Below are positions 16,923 to 25,913 of a stretch of 64,000 nt of DNA, in pieces. Numbering within the stretch: the stretch's first letter is position 1; each line of letters begins with the position of its first letter. Under the pieces are notes generated by a model. That model was not told where the DNA came from. It ran no database searches and saw only the letters and a program-made list of their open reading frames with translations. The translations under genes and the position numbers were made by a program. Source of the DNA: Pseudomonas fluorescens (GTDB lineage Bacteria > Pseudomonadota > Gammaproteobacteria > Pseudomonadales > Pseudomonadaceae); assembly GCF_000730425.1 (NCBI RefSeq), contig NZ_CP008896.1, positions 3,038,001 to 3,102,000 on the forward strand. Reading direction: 5' to 3'.

Positions 16923-17257
16923 CCTGCCATGTCCGTGTCGAAGCCAGTGGCTGACTCGCCATCCTCAGCCAACGCCTCCAGCACATAAACCTGACGATCG
17001 CTCAGCAGCTCGCCAAGGGCATTAGCCATGGTCGTGTAATGGGGCATCTGCCGATGAAGCGCTATCGCCTCATGGCTTGCCCAGCGCTCGACGAAGACAA
17101 ACCGTCCGACCTGTTCAATGCACCGACTCAGGACGTAAGACAGGCAACCGTCTTCGGCCCGCGAGGGCTGCACGCAAGCTCGCAGAATCTGCTCGACCTG
17201 CTGCTCTTTGCCGCCTTTGGCGGTCAGTATCGCTACAACGCGTATGGTTTGATTCAC
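16919..17257 (-). CDS. ABM-domain protein (putative quinol monooxygenase)
   Basis: A 112-residue dimeric ferredoxin-like protein of the antibiotic biosynthesis monooxygenase family. It reads IRVVAILTAKGGKEQQVEQIL at the start, then SRAEDGCLSYVLSR, and FVFVERWASHEAIALHRQMPHY. Members act on quinols or have no known substrate. The start is GTG 17257, with GAGGAACC before it. It is inside the molybdenum hydroxylase operon, 28 bases after xdhC, and overlaps the moaA start (GTGA). Confidence 0.82.
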   Translation of the reverse strand: MNQTIRVVAILTAKGGKEQQVEQILRACVQPSRAEDGCLSYVLSRCIEQVGRFVFVERWASHEAIALHRQMPHYTTMANALGELLSDRQVYVLEALAEDGESATGFDTDMAG

Positions 17258-17285
17258 GCTGATAGGTTCCTCGGTTGATCAGTCG

Positions 17286-18491
17286 TCAAGGCTGCACGGC
17301 GAACCGCCGATAAGCCTCTGCAGCAAAAGCGATTTCGGTTTCGGTCTCGCTAGCGATCAGCACTGGGTCGCTATCATGGATACTCGCGGACCTGAAACGC
17401 AGGCTGCCACCATTGCGACCATTGAGCACCGCCTGAATTTCCGCCAGCATCGCCATAGCCACGCTTTCCGGAGTGTCGCCGCCCAGGTCCAGGCCAATCG
17501 GATAATGCAAACACGCCAGCCCTGGCAACTCGCCCTGCTGCTCGTGGATACCGGCCAGCAGGCGCTCGGTGCGCTCACGCGGGCCCAACTGCCCTACATA
17601 ACAGGGCTCACTGTGCAACACTCCCTGCAGCCAGTGCGCGTCTTGCACCAAGCTGTGAGTCATCACCGCCACCGCTGCGCCGCGTACAAGTTCACGGTAG
17701 GCGAAAGGTTGCTCAACATCGCCAACCAGCACCTGGTCAGCGTCGGGAAAACGCTCTGCTCGGGCAAAGTGTGACCGCCCATCGATGATTGTCACATGCC
17801 AGCCCAAGAGCTTGGCCATGCGCACCAGCGGCTGGGCATCATGGCCCGCACCAAACACTACCAAACGCCGCACGGGCGGCAGGTACTCCATAAGCACTTC
17901 AATCTTGCCGGTGCCATTCGGGTAAAGATATCGGGATGACTTTCCACGCACCAAGGTCTGTTGGAGATCAATCCTGATCTGCTCAGCCAGCGCCGACTGC
18001 AGCAACTCGCCCTCGGCGCTTTGTCCTGACACTAATAACAGGCGATCACCTAACCGGTGTGAACCATCAGCCGAGCTGGCGATCACCGTGGCGATGGCCG
18101 CCGGTTGCTGGGTGTCGCGAACGCCAAGCAACGCAGTAATCAACGCGCAAGGACCACTGGCAGGCAGCCGCTCGAACAATACGTGAACCTTACCGTTGCA
18201 GCCCAGCCCGAAACTAAGCGCTTCCTCACTGCCCTCATCCGCCTCGGAGGTGCTGTAGCTACGCAGTGCAGGCCCAGCTTCAGTTAACCACCAGGCTTTT
18301 CTGGCGACTTCCGCCTCCAGGCAGCCACCACTGATGGTCCCCTCGGGCCTGCCGAAGCGCGAGACTAGCATCCGCGCTCCTGGTCGCCGATACGCAGAGC
18401 CGTCGACTTTTACCACGGTCGCAAGCACCGCTTCTCGGCCAGCATTGCGCTCCGCCAGGAGTACATCCAGCAGTGGAATCAGACAAGACAT
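17286..18491 (-). CDS. XdhC/CoxI family protein, Mo-cofactor insertion factor
   Basis: A 401-residue protein that would bind and sulfurate or insert molybdopterin cofactor into the hydroxylase. It has the N-terminal XdhC/CoxI domain (GSAYRRPGARMLVSRFG, GTISGGCLEAEV, SFGLGCNGKVHVLFE) and a C-terminal Rossmann domain (RLVVFGAGHDAQPLVRMAKL, LGPRERTERLL). The start ATG 18491 has GAGGTG before it; the frame runs on upstream into the cytochrome gene but that start is unlikely. It lies 13 bases after the cytochrome c gene in the same operon. Confidence 0.88.
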   Translation of the reverse strand: MSCLIPLLDVLLAERNAGREAVLATVVKVDGSAYRRPGARMLVSRFGRPEGTISGGCLEAEVARKAWWLTEAGPALRSYSTSEADEGSEEALSFGLGCNGKVHVLFERLPASGPCALITALLGVRDTQQPAAIATVIASSADGSHRLGDRLLLVSGQSAEGELLQSALAEQIRIDLQQTLVRGKSSRYLYPNGTGKIEVLMEYLPPVRRLVVFGAGHDAQPLVRMAKLLGWHVTIIDGRSHFARAERFPDADQVLVGDVEQPFAYRELVRGAAVAVMTHSLVQDAHWLQGVLHSEPCYVGQLGPRERTERLLAGIHEQQGELPGLACLHYPIGLDLGGDTPESVAMAMLAEIQAVLNGRNGGSLRFRSASIHDSDPVLIASETETEIAFAAEAYRRFAVQP

Positions 18492-18504
18492 GAGGCACCT
18501 CGGC

Positions 18505-19725
18505 TCAATGAAGGGACTCGGTACGGCGCTTAGCCACAGCTTGCTCCGATACCTGCGCACCAGTCTCGCCAAAGCGCTTCAGTACGAAGCTGCTCAGCGC
18601 AGCCAATTCCTGGTCGGAGTAAATGGTCCCGAACGACGGCATGCGTCGATCTACCCGGGTGTCGGTCGAACCATGCCCATTTAGCAGGATGCCCAGCAAA
18701 TTACTGGCGGCAGGATCGTTGACCGTCTTTAGACCCCGTAGCATGGCAGTCTGACTCTGGTTTCCGGTCCCGTCCCAGCGGTGACAACTAGAACAGGCTT
18801 CGGCGAACAGTTTATTGCCAAGGGCATTGTCGCCCCCCTGCGGTGCAAGCTTAGCCTGCTGCGGACGAGCCACACCTTCGCTGCGCGCCGGTGAGTCCTT
18901 GAGATAAACGGCGATCGCGTGACGATCGGCGTCGGTCAGATGGCTCAGACTGTGCTCCACCACCTCCGCCATCGGCCCGGTGGACAACCCGAATCCTGGC
19001 GCCGCGCCGTCCTTCAAGTAACGCGCCAGCACGTCCGTGGGCCAGGCACCGACGCCATGTATCGGGTCAGAGCTGATGTTGTAAGCGTTCCAACCCTGTA
19101 TCAGGTTACCGGCAAGCGAACGGTCTTTGCTGACAGCTTGGAACAGGTTCCGAGGCGAATGGCACTCACCACAGTGGCCAGGACCTTCCACTAGGTATTT
19201 GCCTCGATTCCACTCGGTAGAGTGCTGGGCCTCGGTTTCAAATTGCTTGTCGTCCAGGAACAGCATATTCCAGAAAAACATCCCCCAACGCTGATTGAAC
19301 GGGAAGTTCAGCTGGTTCTCTTGAGCCACCTGCTCGATTGGCTCCAGGCTATCGAGATAGCTTTTGATGGCCAGGATGTCGTCACGCGACATCTTGCTGT
19401 AGGACGTATAAGGGAATGCTGGATAGTAGTGTTTGCCATCGCGCCCCACGCCGGTTCGCAGCGCGCTAACGAACTCATCATCAGTCCAGGCTCCGATGCC
19501 AGTTTGCTTATCTGGAGTGATATTGGGCGAAAAAAGCGAGCCGAATGGCAGCTTAAATTCGACACCACCGGTGAAGGGTTTACCACCGGGCACGGTATGG
19601 CAAGCCACGCAATTTGCAGCGCGCGCAAGATACTCGCCCCTGGCAAGTAAGTCCTCCTGCGCATACGCAAACTGCGCCACCAGGAATCCGCTAGCGAGCA
19701 ATAGCCAACTTGTTATCAAATTCAT
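18505..19725 (-). CDS. Tri-heme cytochrome c, electron acceptor subunit
   Basis: A 406-residue exported protein. The signal peptide MNLITSWLLLASGFLVAQFAYA is cleaved near AYA-QEDL. Three CxxCH heme sites are present: CVACH, CGECH and CSSCH, the layout of membrane-anchored cytochrome subunits of periplasmic dehydrogenases such as the gluconate, alcohol and isoquinoline/aldehyde oxidoreductases. It would pass electrons from the Mo hydroxylase to the respiratory chain. GAGGAG precedes ATG 19725. It is placed 10 bases after the large subunit gene. Confidence 0.9.
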   Translation of the reverse strand: MNLITSWLLLASGFLVAQFAYAQEDLLARGEYLARAANCVACHTVPGGKPFTGGVEFKLPFGSLFSPNITPDKQTGIGAWTDDEFVSALRTGVGRDGKHYYPAFPYTSYSKMSRDDILAIKSYLDSLEPIEQVAQENQLNFPFNQRWGMFFWNMLFLDDKQFETEAQHSTEWNRGKYLVEGPGHCGECHSPRNLFQAVSKDRSLAGNLIQGWNAYNISSDPIHGVGAWPTDVLARYLKDGAAPGFGLSTGPMAEVVEHSLSHLTDADRHAIAVYLKDSPARSEGVARPQQAKLAPQGGDNALGNKLFAEACSSCHRWDGTGNQSQTAMLRGLKTVNDPAASNLLGILLNGHGSTDTRVDRRMPSFGTIYSDQELAALSSFVLKRFGETGAQVSEQAVAKRRTESLH

Positions 19726-19735
19726 GAGTAACTCC

Positions 19736-21928
19736 TCAAACCGGATAGTAGCCAGCACGGCTAAGTGGTAACCGACGAATGCGCGTACCGGAAGCAGCGT
19801 AGAGAGCGTTAACCAAAGCTGGACCGATCAGCGCAGTACCGGCTTCCCCGACTCCGCCCGGTGCTTCCAGGCTAGGCAGCAGGTGCACCTCAACTGCTGG
19901 CGCCTCACTTATGCGCAGCTGCCGATAGTTGTGGAAGTTGGTCTGCTGAACCTGACCGTTCTCGATAAGAATTTCGTTGAACAACGAAGCAGACAGACCG
20001 AATAATGTCCCACCTTCAACCTGCGCCAAGACCGACGTCGGGTTAGTCGCGAAGCCGCAGTCCACAACACTGATCAAGCGTTTAATGCGCAAGCCAAATT
20101 CACCCTGCATCTCAAGCTCAACGAGAGTTGCTACATAGCTGCCAAACACCGAACTTACTGCCACACCCCGACCCTGCCCAGCAGGTAAAGACTGGTACCA
20201 GTCACTCTTCTCAGCAAGTAAGCGCAGCACCGCCTGGGCACGTGGCTGGTCCGCCAACAGCTCCAAACGGTAGACCACCGGGTCGGCCTTGGCATTGTGC
20301 GCCAGCTCATCAATAAAACACTCAAGGGCATAGGTCCCCCGCAGAGGGCCCACGCCTCGCCACCAGGACACGGGCACGACACTCGGCTCCTGGCGGATAT
20401 AGCGAACCTGCAAATGCGGCAGGCGGTAGATGGGTTCCACCGCGACTTCAACGGCATCGGCATCCACGCCGCTGGGAGGCAAGCTGCCGGCATAGCGGGC
20501 GAGAATCGAGGCACCAGCGATACGGTGTTCCCAGCCCAGCGGACGCCCCTGCTTATCGAGGGCGGCTTGCATACGATCGGCATAGAGCGGCCGATAGAGG
20601 TCGTGGGTCATGTCCTCCTCACGGCTCCAGACCAGCTTGATCGGGTAATCGACCTGACGCGCGATGGCCACTGCTTGGGTGATGAAGTCGAACTCCAGAC
20701 GCCGGCCAAATGCCCCACCGATCAATTGATTGTGCACCTGGATTTTTTCCAAGGGCAGCCCGGTGACTTGGGCGGCCGTCTGTTGGGCGAAGACCGGCAC
20801 TTGGGTGCCCACCCATAGCTCGCACGCATCTTTACGCACATGGGCCACGCAGCTCATGGGCTCAAGCGGCGAATGCGACAACAGCGCTTGCTCGTAAACG
20901 GCCTCGAACTGGCTGGAAGATCCCTGTTTGGCTTGCTCAATATCGCCTGTGCGCTTAGCGACCACGCCATCACGGCTACTTGCGGCTAGCAGCTCCTGGT
21001 CCAGTTGCTTTGATCCGATAGTAGCGTTCGACCCAAGTTCCCACTCGATCTTTAACGCTTTGATGGCCTGCTGGCAGGCCCAAAAGTTACTTGCGGTAAC
21101 GGCCACGGCATTGTCCAAACGCACGATGTCGCGCACCCCTAACACCCGTCGCGCCTCAGTTTCATCAACCGAACGCAGCCGTCCGCCATACACCGGACAG
21201 GTGATGCTGGAGGCCACCAGCATCCCAGGGATTTGCAGGTCAATGGTAAAGCGCGCCTTGCCGTTGACCTTCGCGGGCGTGTCCAGGCGTTGCGCGGGAG
21301 TGCCCAACAGCTTGAACTGCTCGGGGGTTTTCAGCGGCACCGCGTCGGGCAACGGCAGCGTCGCAGCGGCCTCGACCAAATCGCCGTAGTCAGCCTGCAG
21401 GCCTTTGGGGCCAAACACCTGGCCATTCTGCGCATGACACAGGCTCGGCGCGACGCGCCATTGCAGCGCTGCCGCCTGAATCAACAGAATGCGCGCTGTA
21501 GCGCCCGCCCGACGCAGCGGCTCCCAGGTGTAACGGGTAGAGGTCGAGCCACCAGTGGCCTGAAACTGAAGCAGGGTATCGGTATACAGTGCGGAGTTCG
21601 GTGGGGCCTCCTGGATTACTACCTTATCCAAATCGACCTCAAGCTCCTCCGCCACCATCATTGCAATACCAGTTTGCGCGCCCTGACCCATTTCAATCTT
21701 CGGCGAGATCACCGTGACCACGCCATCTGGGCCCACCCGCACAAAGGCCCCGAACCCCTCAGCGGAGCGATCACCCAGCCGGCCTAAGGCAGCAGCCTCG
21801 GAGGCAGCGCTTTTGGACACCAACGGCGGTAGCCAGGTACTCAACACCAAGCCGCCGACCGCGATACCGCTGCCTTGCAAGAGACGGCGACGGGACATAT
21901 CAACATTCATTTCGATTGTCTTCTTCAT
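19736..21928 (-). CDS. Molybdenum hydroxylase large subunit (IorB/aldehyde oxidoreductase type), TAT-exported
   Basis: A 730-residue molybdopterin-binding subunit of the xanthine oxidase family. The N-terminus has a twin-arginine signal (MSRRRLLQGSGIAVGGLVL), so the enzyme should be periplasmic. Conserved parts include PKIEMGQGAQTGIAMMVAEEL, IGGAFGRRLEFDF and VGEAGTALIGPALVNALY near the end, which includes the catalytic Glu region. The closest known types are isoquinoline 1-oxidoreductase, nicotinate dehydrogenase and membrane-linked aldehyde dehydrogenase; the context favours aldehydes. GAGGAGG precedes the ATG, one base after the small subunit stop region. Confidence 0.88.
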   Translation of the reverse strand: MKKTIEMNVDMSRRRLLQGSGIAVGGLVLSTWLPPLVSKSAASEAAALGRLGDRSAEGFGAFVRVGPDGVVTVISPKIEMGQGAQTGIAMMVAEELEVDLDKVVIQEAPPNSALYTDTLLQFQATGGSTSTRYTWEPLRRAGATARILLIQAAALQWRVAPSLCHAQNGQVFGPKGLQADYGDLVEAAATLPLPDAVPLKTPEQFKLLGTPAQRLDTPAKVNGKARFTIDLQIPGMLVASSITCPVYGGRLRSVDETEARRVLGVRDIVRLDNAVAVTASNFWACQQAIKALKIEWELGSNATIGSKQLDQELLAASSRDGVVAKRTGDIEQAKQGSSSQFEAVYEQALLSHSPLEPMSCVAHVRKDACELWVGTQVPVFAQQTAAQVTGLPLEKIQVHNQLIGGAFGRRLEFDFITQAVAIARQVDYPIKLVWSREEDMTHDLYRPLYADRMQAALDKQGRPLGWEHRIAGASILARYAGSLPPSGVDADAVEVAVEPIYRLPHLQVRYIRQEPSVVPVSWWRGVGPLRGTYALECFIDELAHNAKADPVVYRLELLADQPRAQAVLRLLAEKSDWYQSLPAGQGRGVAVSSVFGSYVATLVELEMQGEFGLRIKRLISVVDCGFATNPTSVLAQVEGGTLFGLSASLFNEILIENGQVQQTNFHNYRQLRISEAPAVEVHLLPSLEAPGGVGEAGTALIGPALVNALYAASGTRIRRLPLSRAGYYPV

Positions 21929-21929
21929 C

Positions 21930-22397
21930 TCACGCCTCCTCTACACGGCCAACACTGTGGATGGCTGTGCGAATACGGGTGTAGGTGGCGCAGCGACAAA
22001 GATTGCCTGCCATTGCAGCATCAATCGCCTGATCGTCTGGCGCGGGCTGGCTCTGCAGCAGAGCAGTGGCCGCCATGATCTGCCCTGACTGACAGTAACC
22101 GCATTGCACCACCTCATGCGCCAGCCAAGCCTGTTGAACGGCTTGACCGACAGCAGTCTCACCGATGGCTTCAATGGTGGTGATTGAGCGGCCCGTCAAA
22201 GCAGCAACAGGGGTCACGCACGAACGTATCGGCTGACCATCAAGATGCACGGTGCAAACGCCACACTGAGCAATACCACAGCCGTATTTTGTCCCGGTGA
22301 GGCCAAGCACATCGCGTAAGACCCAAAGCAGAGGCATATCCTGCGGCACGTCGACTTGGTGCGACTGTCCATTGATGATTAGCGTTTGCATCTTCAT
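21930..22397 (-). CDS. [2Fe-2S] small subunit of molybdenum hydroxylase (IorA type)
   Basis: A 155-residue ferredoxin-like subunit carrying two [2Fe-2S] clusters. The plant-type cluster ligands are in [11 protein letters not shown] and the following RSC, and the second cluster ligands in [11 protein letters not shown] and NLCRCATY. It relays electrons from the Mo centre to the cytochrome subunit. It has no signal peptide and would be exported in complex with the TAT-signal-bearing large subunit. It is the first gene of the operon 22397-14758. Confidence 0.92.
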   Translation of the reverse strand: MKMQTLIINGQSHQVDVPQDMPLLWVLRDVLGLTGTKYGCGIAQCGVCTVHLDGQPIRSCVTPVAALTGRSITTIEAIGETAVGQAVQQAWLAHEVVQCGYCQSGQIMAATALLQSQPAPDDQAIDAAMAGNLCRCATYTRIRTAIHSVGRVEEA

Positions 22398-22491
22398 TCC
22401 TCAGACTAGTATTTTTAATGCTGACAACCTTAGTTATCGCTTTAATCATGTGGGTGCGGTATGGGAAGCAGGCCAAAACAGCCTCATACGT

Positions 22492-22734
22492 TCACGAATT
22501 AATCCGCCTTAAACGGGCAACCAACCACCCGGCCAGCGGAAAGGAGACAAGCTGGGTGATTGGTACCAATACCAGCACCTCCACCAATACCATTACTGGG
22601 AAACTCAAATCACGGGTCAGCGGGGCTAATATACTCAGCACCAACAAAAGCGTTGGGTAAAGCCCCAAGCAGCCAACCAGTACACGCCAGAACGCGGCGT
22701 TTATTTGATGCGAGCGCTTACTGCGTGCGTGCAT
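22492..22734 (-). CDS. Small two-helix membrane protein
   Basis: An 80-residue protein of unknown function. It starts MHARSKRSHQINAAFWRVL at ATG 22734, after a GGGGGG stretch that can act as ribosome binding site. Two hydrophobic segments follow (VGCLGLYPTLLLVLSILAP and FPVMVLVEVLVLVPITQLV), with a basic tail. The pattern is like small inner-membrane proteins of the DUF2798 kind. It lies between the curA terminator and the Mo hydroxylase operon, same strand. Confidence 0.6.
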   Translation of the reverse strand: MHARSKRSHQINAAFWRVLVGCLGLYPTLLLVLSILAPLTRDLSFPVMVLVEVLVLVPITQLVSFPLAGWLVARLRRINS

Positions 22735-22784
22735 AATCCCCCCACAGGCATTACTTGTACTTAGTGGCCTGGATCTTTTTAAAT

Positions 22785-22825
22785 AAAAAAGCCCTACCAG
22801 CAAGGAGCTTGAGCTGGCAGAGCAA
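22785..22825 (-). terminator. Rho-independent terminator after curA-like gene
   Basis: On the minus strand a stem GCTCTGCCAGC pairs with GCTGGTAGGGC (two mismatches) and is followed by TTTTTT. It ends the transcript of the reductase at 22854-23888. Confidence 0.7.
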
Positions 22826-22853
22826 AAAACACTGTCATTCCAACAACAGGCAA

Positions 22854-23888
22854 TCAGTCTTCACTTACCCGAACCACTAGCTTGCCAAAATTACGCCCCT
22901 CTAGCAGGCCGATAAAGGCCTTAGGCGCCTCCTCTAGACCACTCACCAATTCTTCACGATACTTAATCCGGCCCTGCGCAAACCAGCTTGACATATCGTT
23001 AAAGAATTCGTCGTAGCGGTGCGCGTAATCATCAAAAATAATGAAGCCTTGGACTTTAATACGCTTACGCAGAATAGCCCCCATCAAGGCAGGCGAGCGA
23101 TCTGGCCCGTCGGGTAAAGCGGTATCGTTGTAGTGCGCAATAATTCCGCAGACCGGCACTCGGGCCTTGGCATTGAGCAGCGGCAGCACAGCATCGAAGA
23201 CTTTTCCACCGACATTCTCGAAGTAAATGTCGATACCCGACGGGCAGGCCTTGGCCAGTTGCTCGGCGAAGTCCGGCGCTCGATGATCGAGGCAGGCGTC
23301 GAAACCTAGCACCTCGACAGCATGCCGGCACTTTTCCGCCCCTCCGGCCACACCGACCACGTGACAGCCCTTGATCTTGCCGATTTGCCCGACAGTCGCA
23401 CCGACCGGCCCGGTAGCAGCCGCCACCACCAGCGTTTCACCCGCCTGCGGCCGACCAATATCCAGTAAGCCCATGTATGCGGTGAAGCCTGGCATTCCAA
23501 ATATGCCCAATGCATAAGACGGCTGCGCTGGCGAATCGCCCAAAGGGGTCAGGTCGCTGCCATCAGACAGCGCATAGTCCTGCCAACCACTAAAAGACAG
23601 CACCCAGTCATTCACTTTATAGGCATGATGCTTTGAGGCAACCACACGACATACAGTGCCCCCCACCATTACTCCGCCCACTTCGACAGGAGGGGCATAG
23701 GACGGCGCATCACTCATGCGACCACGCATGTAAGGGTCTAGCGATAGATAGATAGTACGCAGAAGTACCTGCCCCTCTGCGGGTTCAGGAATTGGACCTT
23801 GTTCAATAAGAAAATTCGCTTCGACAGGCGCACCATGTGGACGCGATGCCAGAACAACGCTTCGATTGATTTGCTTTGATTGAGACAT
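22854..23888 (-). CDS. curA: NADP-dependent oxidoreductase, CurA/2-alkenal reductase type
   Basis: A 344-residue MDR protein of the leukotriene B4 dehydrogenase-like group (E. coli CurA, plant alkenal reductases), which reduces the C=C bond of unsaturated aldehydes and ketones with NADPH. Seen are YLSLDPYMRGRMSD, FGMPGFTAYMGLLDIGRP, the binding loop VVAAATGPVGATVGQIGKIKG, and FENVGGKVFDAVLPLLN. The start ATG 23888 has AAGGAG seven bases before it. A NemR-type operator at 23939-23953 lies upstream, so it belongs to the same regulon as yqhD. Confidence 0.9.
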   Translation of the reverse strand: MSQSKQINRSVVLASRPHGAPVEANFLIEQGPIPEPAEGQVLLRTIYLSLDPYMRGRMSDAPSYAPPVEVGGVMVGGTVCRVVASKHHAYKVNDWVLSFSGWQDYALSDGSDLTPLGDSPAQPSYALGIFGMPGFTAYMGLLDIGRPQAGETLVVAAATGPVGATVGQIGKIKGCHVVGVAGGAEKCRHAVEVLGFDACLDHRAPDFAEQLAKACPSGIDIYFENVGGKVFDAVLPLLNAKARVPVCGIIAHYNDTALPDGPDRSPALMGAILRKRIKVQGFIIFDDYAHRYDEFFNDMSSWFAQGRIKYREELVSGLEEAPKAFIGLLEGRNFGKLVVRVSED

Positions 23889-23938
23889 CTTCACACTCCT
23901 TGGATGGCGGGGAAAAACAACCGCATCAACGGAAAAAT

Positions 23939-23953
23939 TAGACCAGTCTGCTA
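23939..23953. promoter_or_regulatory. NemR-type operator upstream of curA
   Basis: TAGACCAGTCTGCTA, differing at two positions from the operator at 24622-24636. It lies 50 bases upstream of the curA ATG, between the terminator of the TetR gene and curA, so curA has its own regulated promoter. Confidence 0.65.
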
Positions 23954-23962
23954 TTTTTCACA

Positions 23963-23997
23963 TAAAAAAGCCACCCTACCGAGGCGGGAGGGTGGGC
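23963..23997 (-). terminator. Rho-independent terminator after tetR
   Basis: On the minus strand CCACCCT, loop, AGGGTGG, then TTTTTT. It lies just behind the TetR gene (ends 24008) and separates it from curA. Confidence 0.8.
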
Positions 23998-24007
23998 GAT
24001 CTCGTAA

Positions 24008-24601
24008 TCACGCCTCCTCAGGGACCAGCATCATCAGAGTAGTAGCCATGGCATTTTCTAGCGACCGACTGTTACGGTGCAGCTTGCTCAGCAGGCTTGC
24101 ACCAAGCCAAAGCTGGTATAGCGCCAAGGCCGTTCGGTAAGCATCACCTTGCGGCAAAGAACCGTCTAGTTGACCCTGCTCAAGACAGCCAGAAATACGT
24201 TCAATTATCTGATCTGTTCCGTCACGGAGAGTGAGGCGCATAACCTCCGAAAGATCTGCAACCTCAGCGCTCAGTTTAACTACAAGACACTTTTGCTCAT
24301 CGCAGGGCTTACAATAGCTTTCAAGCCATTTCTGCCAATATTCCATAAGCCGCTCACGGGCTGTATTGCCGGTAGCGGCAAATCGTTCATCCATGTTCGC
24401 CAGATAATTGCGAAAGTAATCCTCGAGCAAGCACTGCCCGTACTGCTCCTTGGATTTGAAGTAATGATAGAACGAACCTTTTGGCACACTTGCGGCTTGC
24501 AGAATCTCGTTAAGCCCAACACCCGTGAACCCCTTAACCACCATCATTCGGTGACCCGTATCGAGCAAATGTTGGCGCGTATCATCGTAACGTGGTTTCA
24601 T
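24008..24601 (-). CDS. TetR-family regulator, NemR-like (second copy)
   Basis: A 197-residue repressor, paralogue of the one at 4947-5552. It has GLNEILQAASVPKGSFYHYFKSKEQYG as DNA-binding part and cysteines 97, 100 and 105 (SYCKPCDEQKCLVVKL) in the sensor region, one more than the first copy. LYQLWLGASLLSKLHR near the end is typical of NemR. The same operator sequence lies before both regulator genes, so they may cross-regulate. It has its own terminator. Confidence 0.88.
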   Translation of the reverse strand: MKPRYDDTRQHLLDTGHRMMVVKGFTGVGLNEILQAASVPKGSFYHYFKSKEQYGQCLLEDYFRNYLANMDERFAATGNTARERLMEYWQKWLESYCKPCDEQKCLVVKLSAEVADLSEVMRLTLRDGTDQIIERISGCLEQGQLDGSLPQGDAYRTALALYQLWLGASLLSKLHRNSRSLENAMATTLMMLVPEEA

Positions 24602-24621
24602 CAGTGCAAGCTACCATAAAA

Positions 24622-24636
24622 TAGACCAGTCGTCTA
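24622..24636. promoter_or_regulatory. NemR-type operator upstream of second tetR
   Basis: TAGACCAGTCGTCTA, the exact reverse complement of the operator at 4912-4926. It is 20 bases upstream of the TetR ATG, the same spacing as in the first copy. Confidence 0.8.
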
Positions 24637-24882
24637 TGTGAGATTTTTGCTTCAGAGATTGTAGCAATTGTTGATGGCCGCCGCAGGTCTAAACACCAAC
24701 CCACGCTCGGCATCCTAATAGCGCCGCAGTACACGCAAAGAACCAATCCTAAGCCTCCCAAAGCTCCTTGGATTTCTGTGGGCGCACTCCTCTCTCGCTA
24801 GAAGACAAGCATCGAGATGCAGATCTCAAAGGACTCGGAGCGGACCGTAAGTGCTATCGGAGCATTCAGCCCACCAGAATAG

Positions 24883-24897
24883 TAGACTGGTCGCATA
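24883..24897. promoter_or_regulatory. Possible degenerate NemR-type operator upstream of GST
   Basis: TAGACTGGTCGCATA matches 11 of 15 positions of the operator at 24622. It is about 110 bases before the GST start in an otherwise gene-free stretch (24637-25004). Weak on its own. Confidence 0.35.
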
Positions 24898-25004
24898 TTG
24901 ACAGATACAATTTCTTGCCTACTCGTTGCGAGTCCGCAAATTACCTATCGATAGCCTCAGACAATGCACATTTCCCTTACCGAGATCACTCAGAAGGCGT
25001 AAAA

Positions 25005-25572
25005 ATGATGATAAAACTTCACCACCTCAATGACTCCAGGTCGTTTCGTATTCTGTGGCTGCTGGAAGAAATAGGCCAACCATATGAAATTATTCGGTAT
25101 CAGCGTGATAAAAAAACACATCTAGCCCCCGAGACACTGAGGGGCATTCACCCCCTAGGCAAATCTCCAGTTATCGAGCTTGATGGAAAAATAATTGCGG
25201 AGTCAGGCGCGATCGCAGAAATCCTGATAAAAAAATTTGCACCTCATTTAGCACCAACAGAAAGCTCTGCAGAATACCTTGACTACTTACAATGGATCCA
25301 TTTCTCAGAAAGCTCGGCAATGCTTCCGTTCTTACTGAAAATATTTAATGAGTTTGAAACACAATCTGGAACCGAACTAAAATTCCTTAACAACTACGCC
25401 GAAGCTGAATTCAATAAAGTTTTTTCCTATCTAAACAACCACTTGAATAACAAAAAGTTTTTAATCGAGGAGAGACTCACAGGAGCAGACTTCATGCTGG
25501 GATTTGTGGTGAAAGGCGCGCTCAACCTGCTCAAATCCAAGAGCGAATTTCCACATATTGAAACCTACATTA
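25005..25572 (+). pseudogene. Glutathione S-transferase, 5' part, interrupted by IS3-family element
   Basis: From ATG 25005 (AGAAGG upstream) it encodes MMIKLHHLNDSRSFRILWLLEEIGQPYEI, the thioredoxin-like N-domain of a GST, then HPLGKSPVIELDGKIIAESGAI and a helical C-domain with LTGADFMLGFV. GSTs conjugate glutathione to electrophiles, which fits the cluster. At 25572 an IS3-family element starts after codons for PHIETYI; reading on gives a stop within the element. The last 19 residues (starting KNLENQKSYKLAL) lie at 26807-26862. Joining both gives 207 intact codons. The truncated form loses only the last helix and might keep some activity. The open frame upstream of 25005 is not needed. Confidence 0.88.
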
Positions 25573-25634
25573 TGAATCGCCCCTAGTTTCGTAGACACCT
25601 CCAAGCCTTAAAATGAGGCCCATTAGGAGGTGCC

Positions 25635-25913
25635 ATGAGCAACCAGCGATATCCCGAAGAATTCAAAATCCAGGCGGTCAAACAAGTGACCGAAAAGAAG
25701 CTTCCTGTCTCGGAGGTGGCTGCACGATTGGGTGTGTCCGTGCACAGCCTCTATGCCTGGGTTAAGCGCTACACCAAGCCCCAGGAACAGCGCGTTGAGG
25801 AGGATGATCAGAGCGCTGAGGTTCGTCGTCTACGGGCCGAGCTGAAACGGGTGACGGAGGAGCGAGACATCTTAAAAAAGGCCGCCGCGTACTTTGCCAA
25901 GGAGTGCGGCTGA
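25635..25913 (+). CDS. IS3-family transposase OrfA
   Basis: A 92-residue helix-turn-helix protein (RYPEEFKIQAVKQVTEKK, VAARLGVSVHSLYAWVKRY) followed by a leucine-rich coiled coil (VRRLRAELKRVTEERDILKKAA). It overlaps orfB. AAAAAAG at 25874-25880 is a typical slippery sequence for programmed -1 frameshifting, which makes the OrfAB transposase; the frames are in the right register for that. Confidence 0.92.
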   Translation: MSNQRYPEEFKIQAVKQVTEKKLPVSEVAARLGVSVHSLYAWVKRYTKPQEQRVEEDDQSAEVRRLRAELKRVTEERDILKKAAAYFAKECG

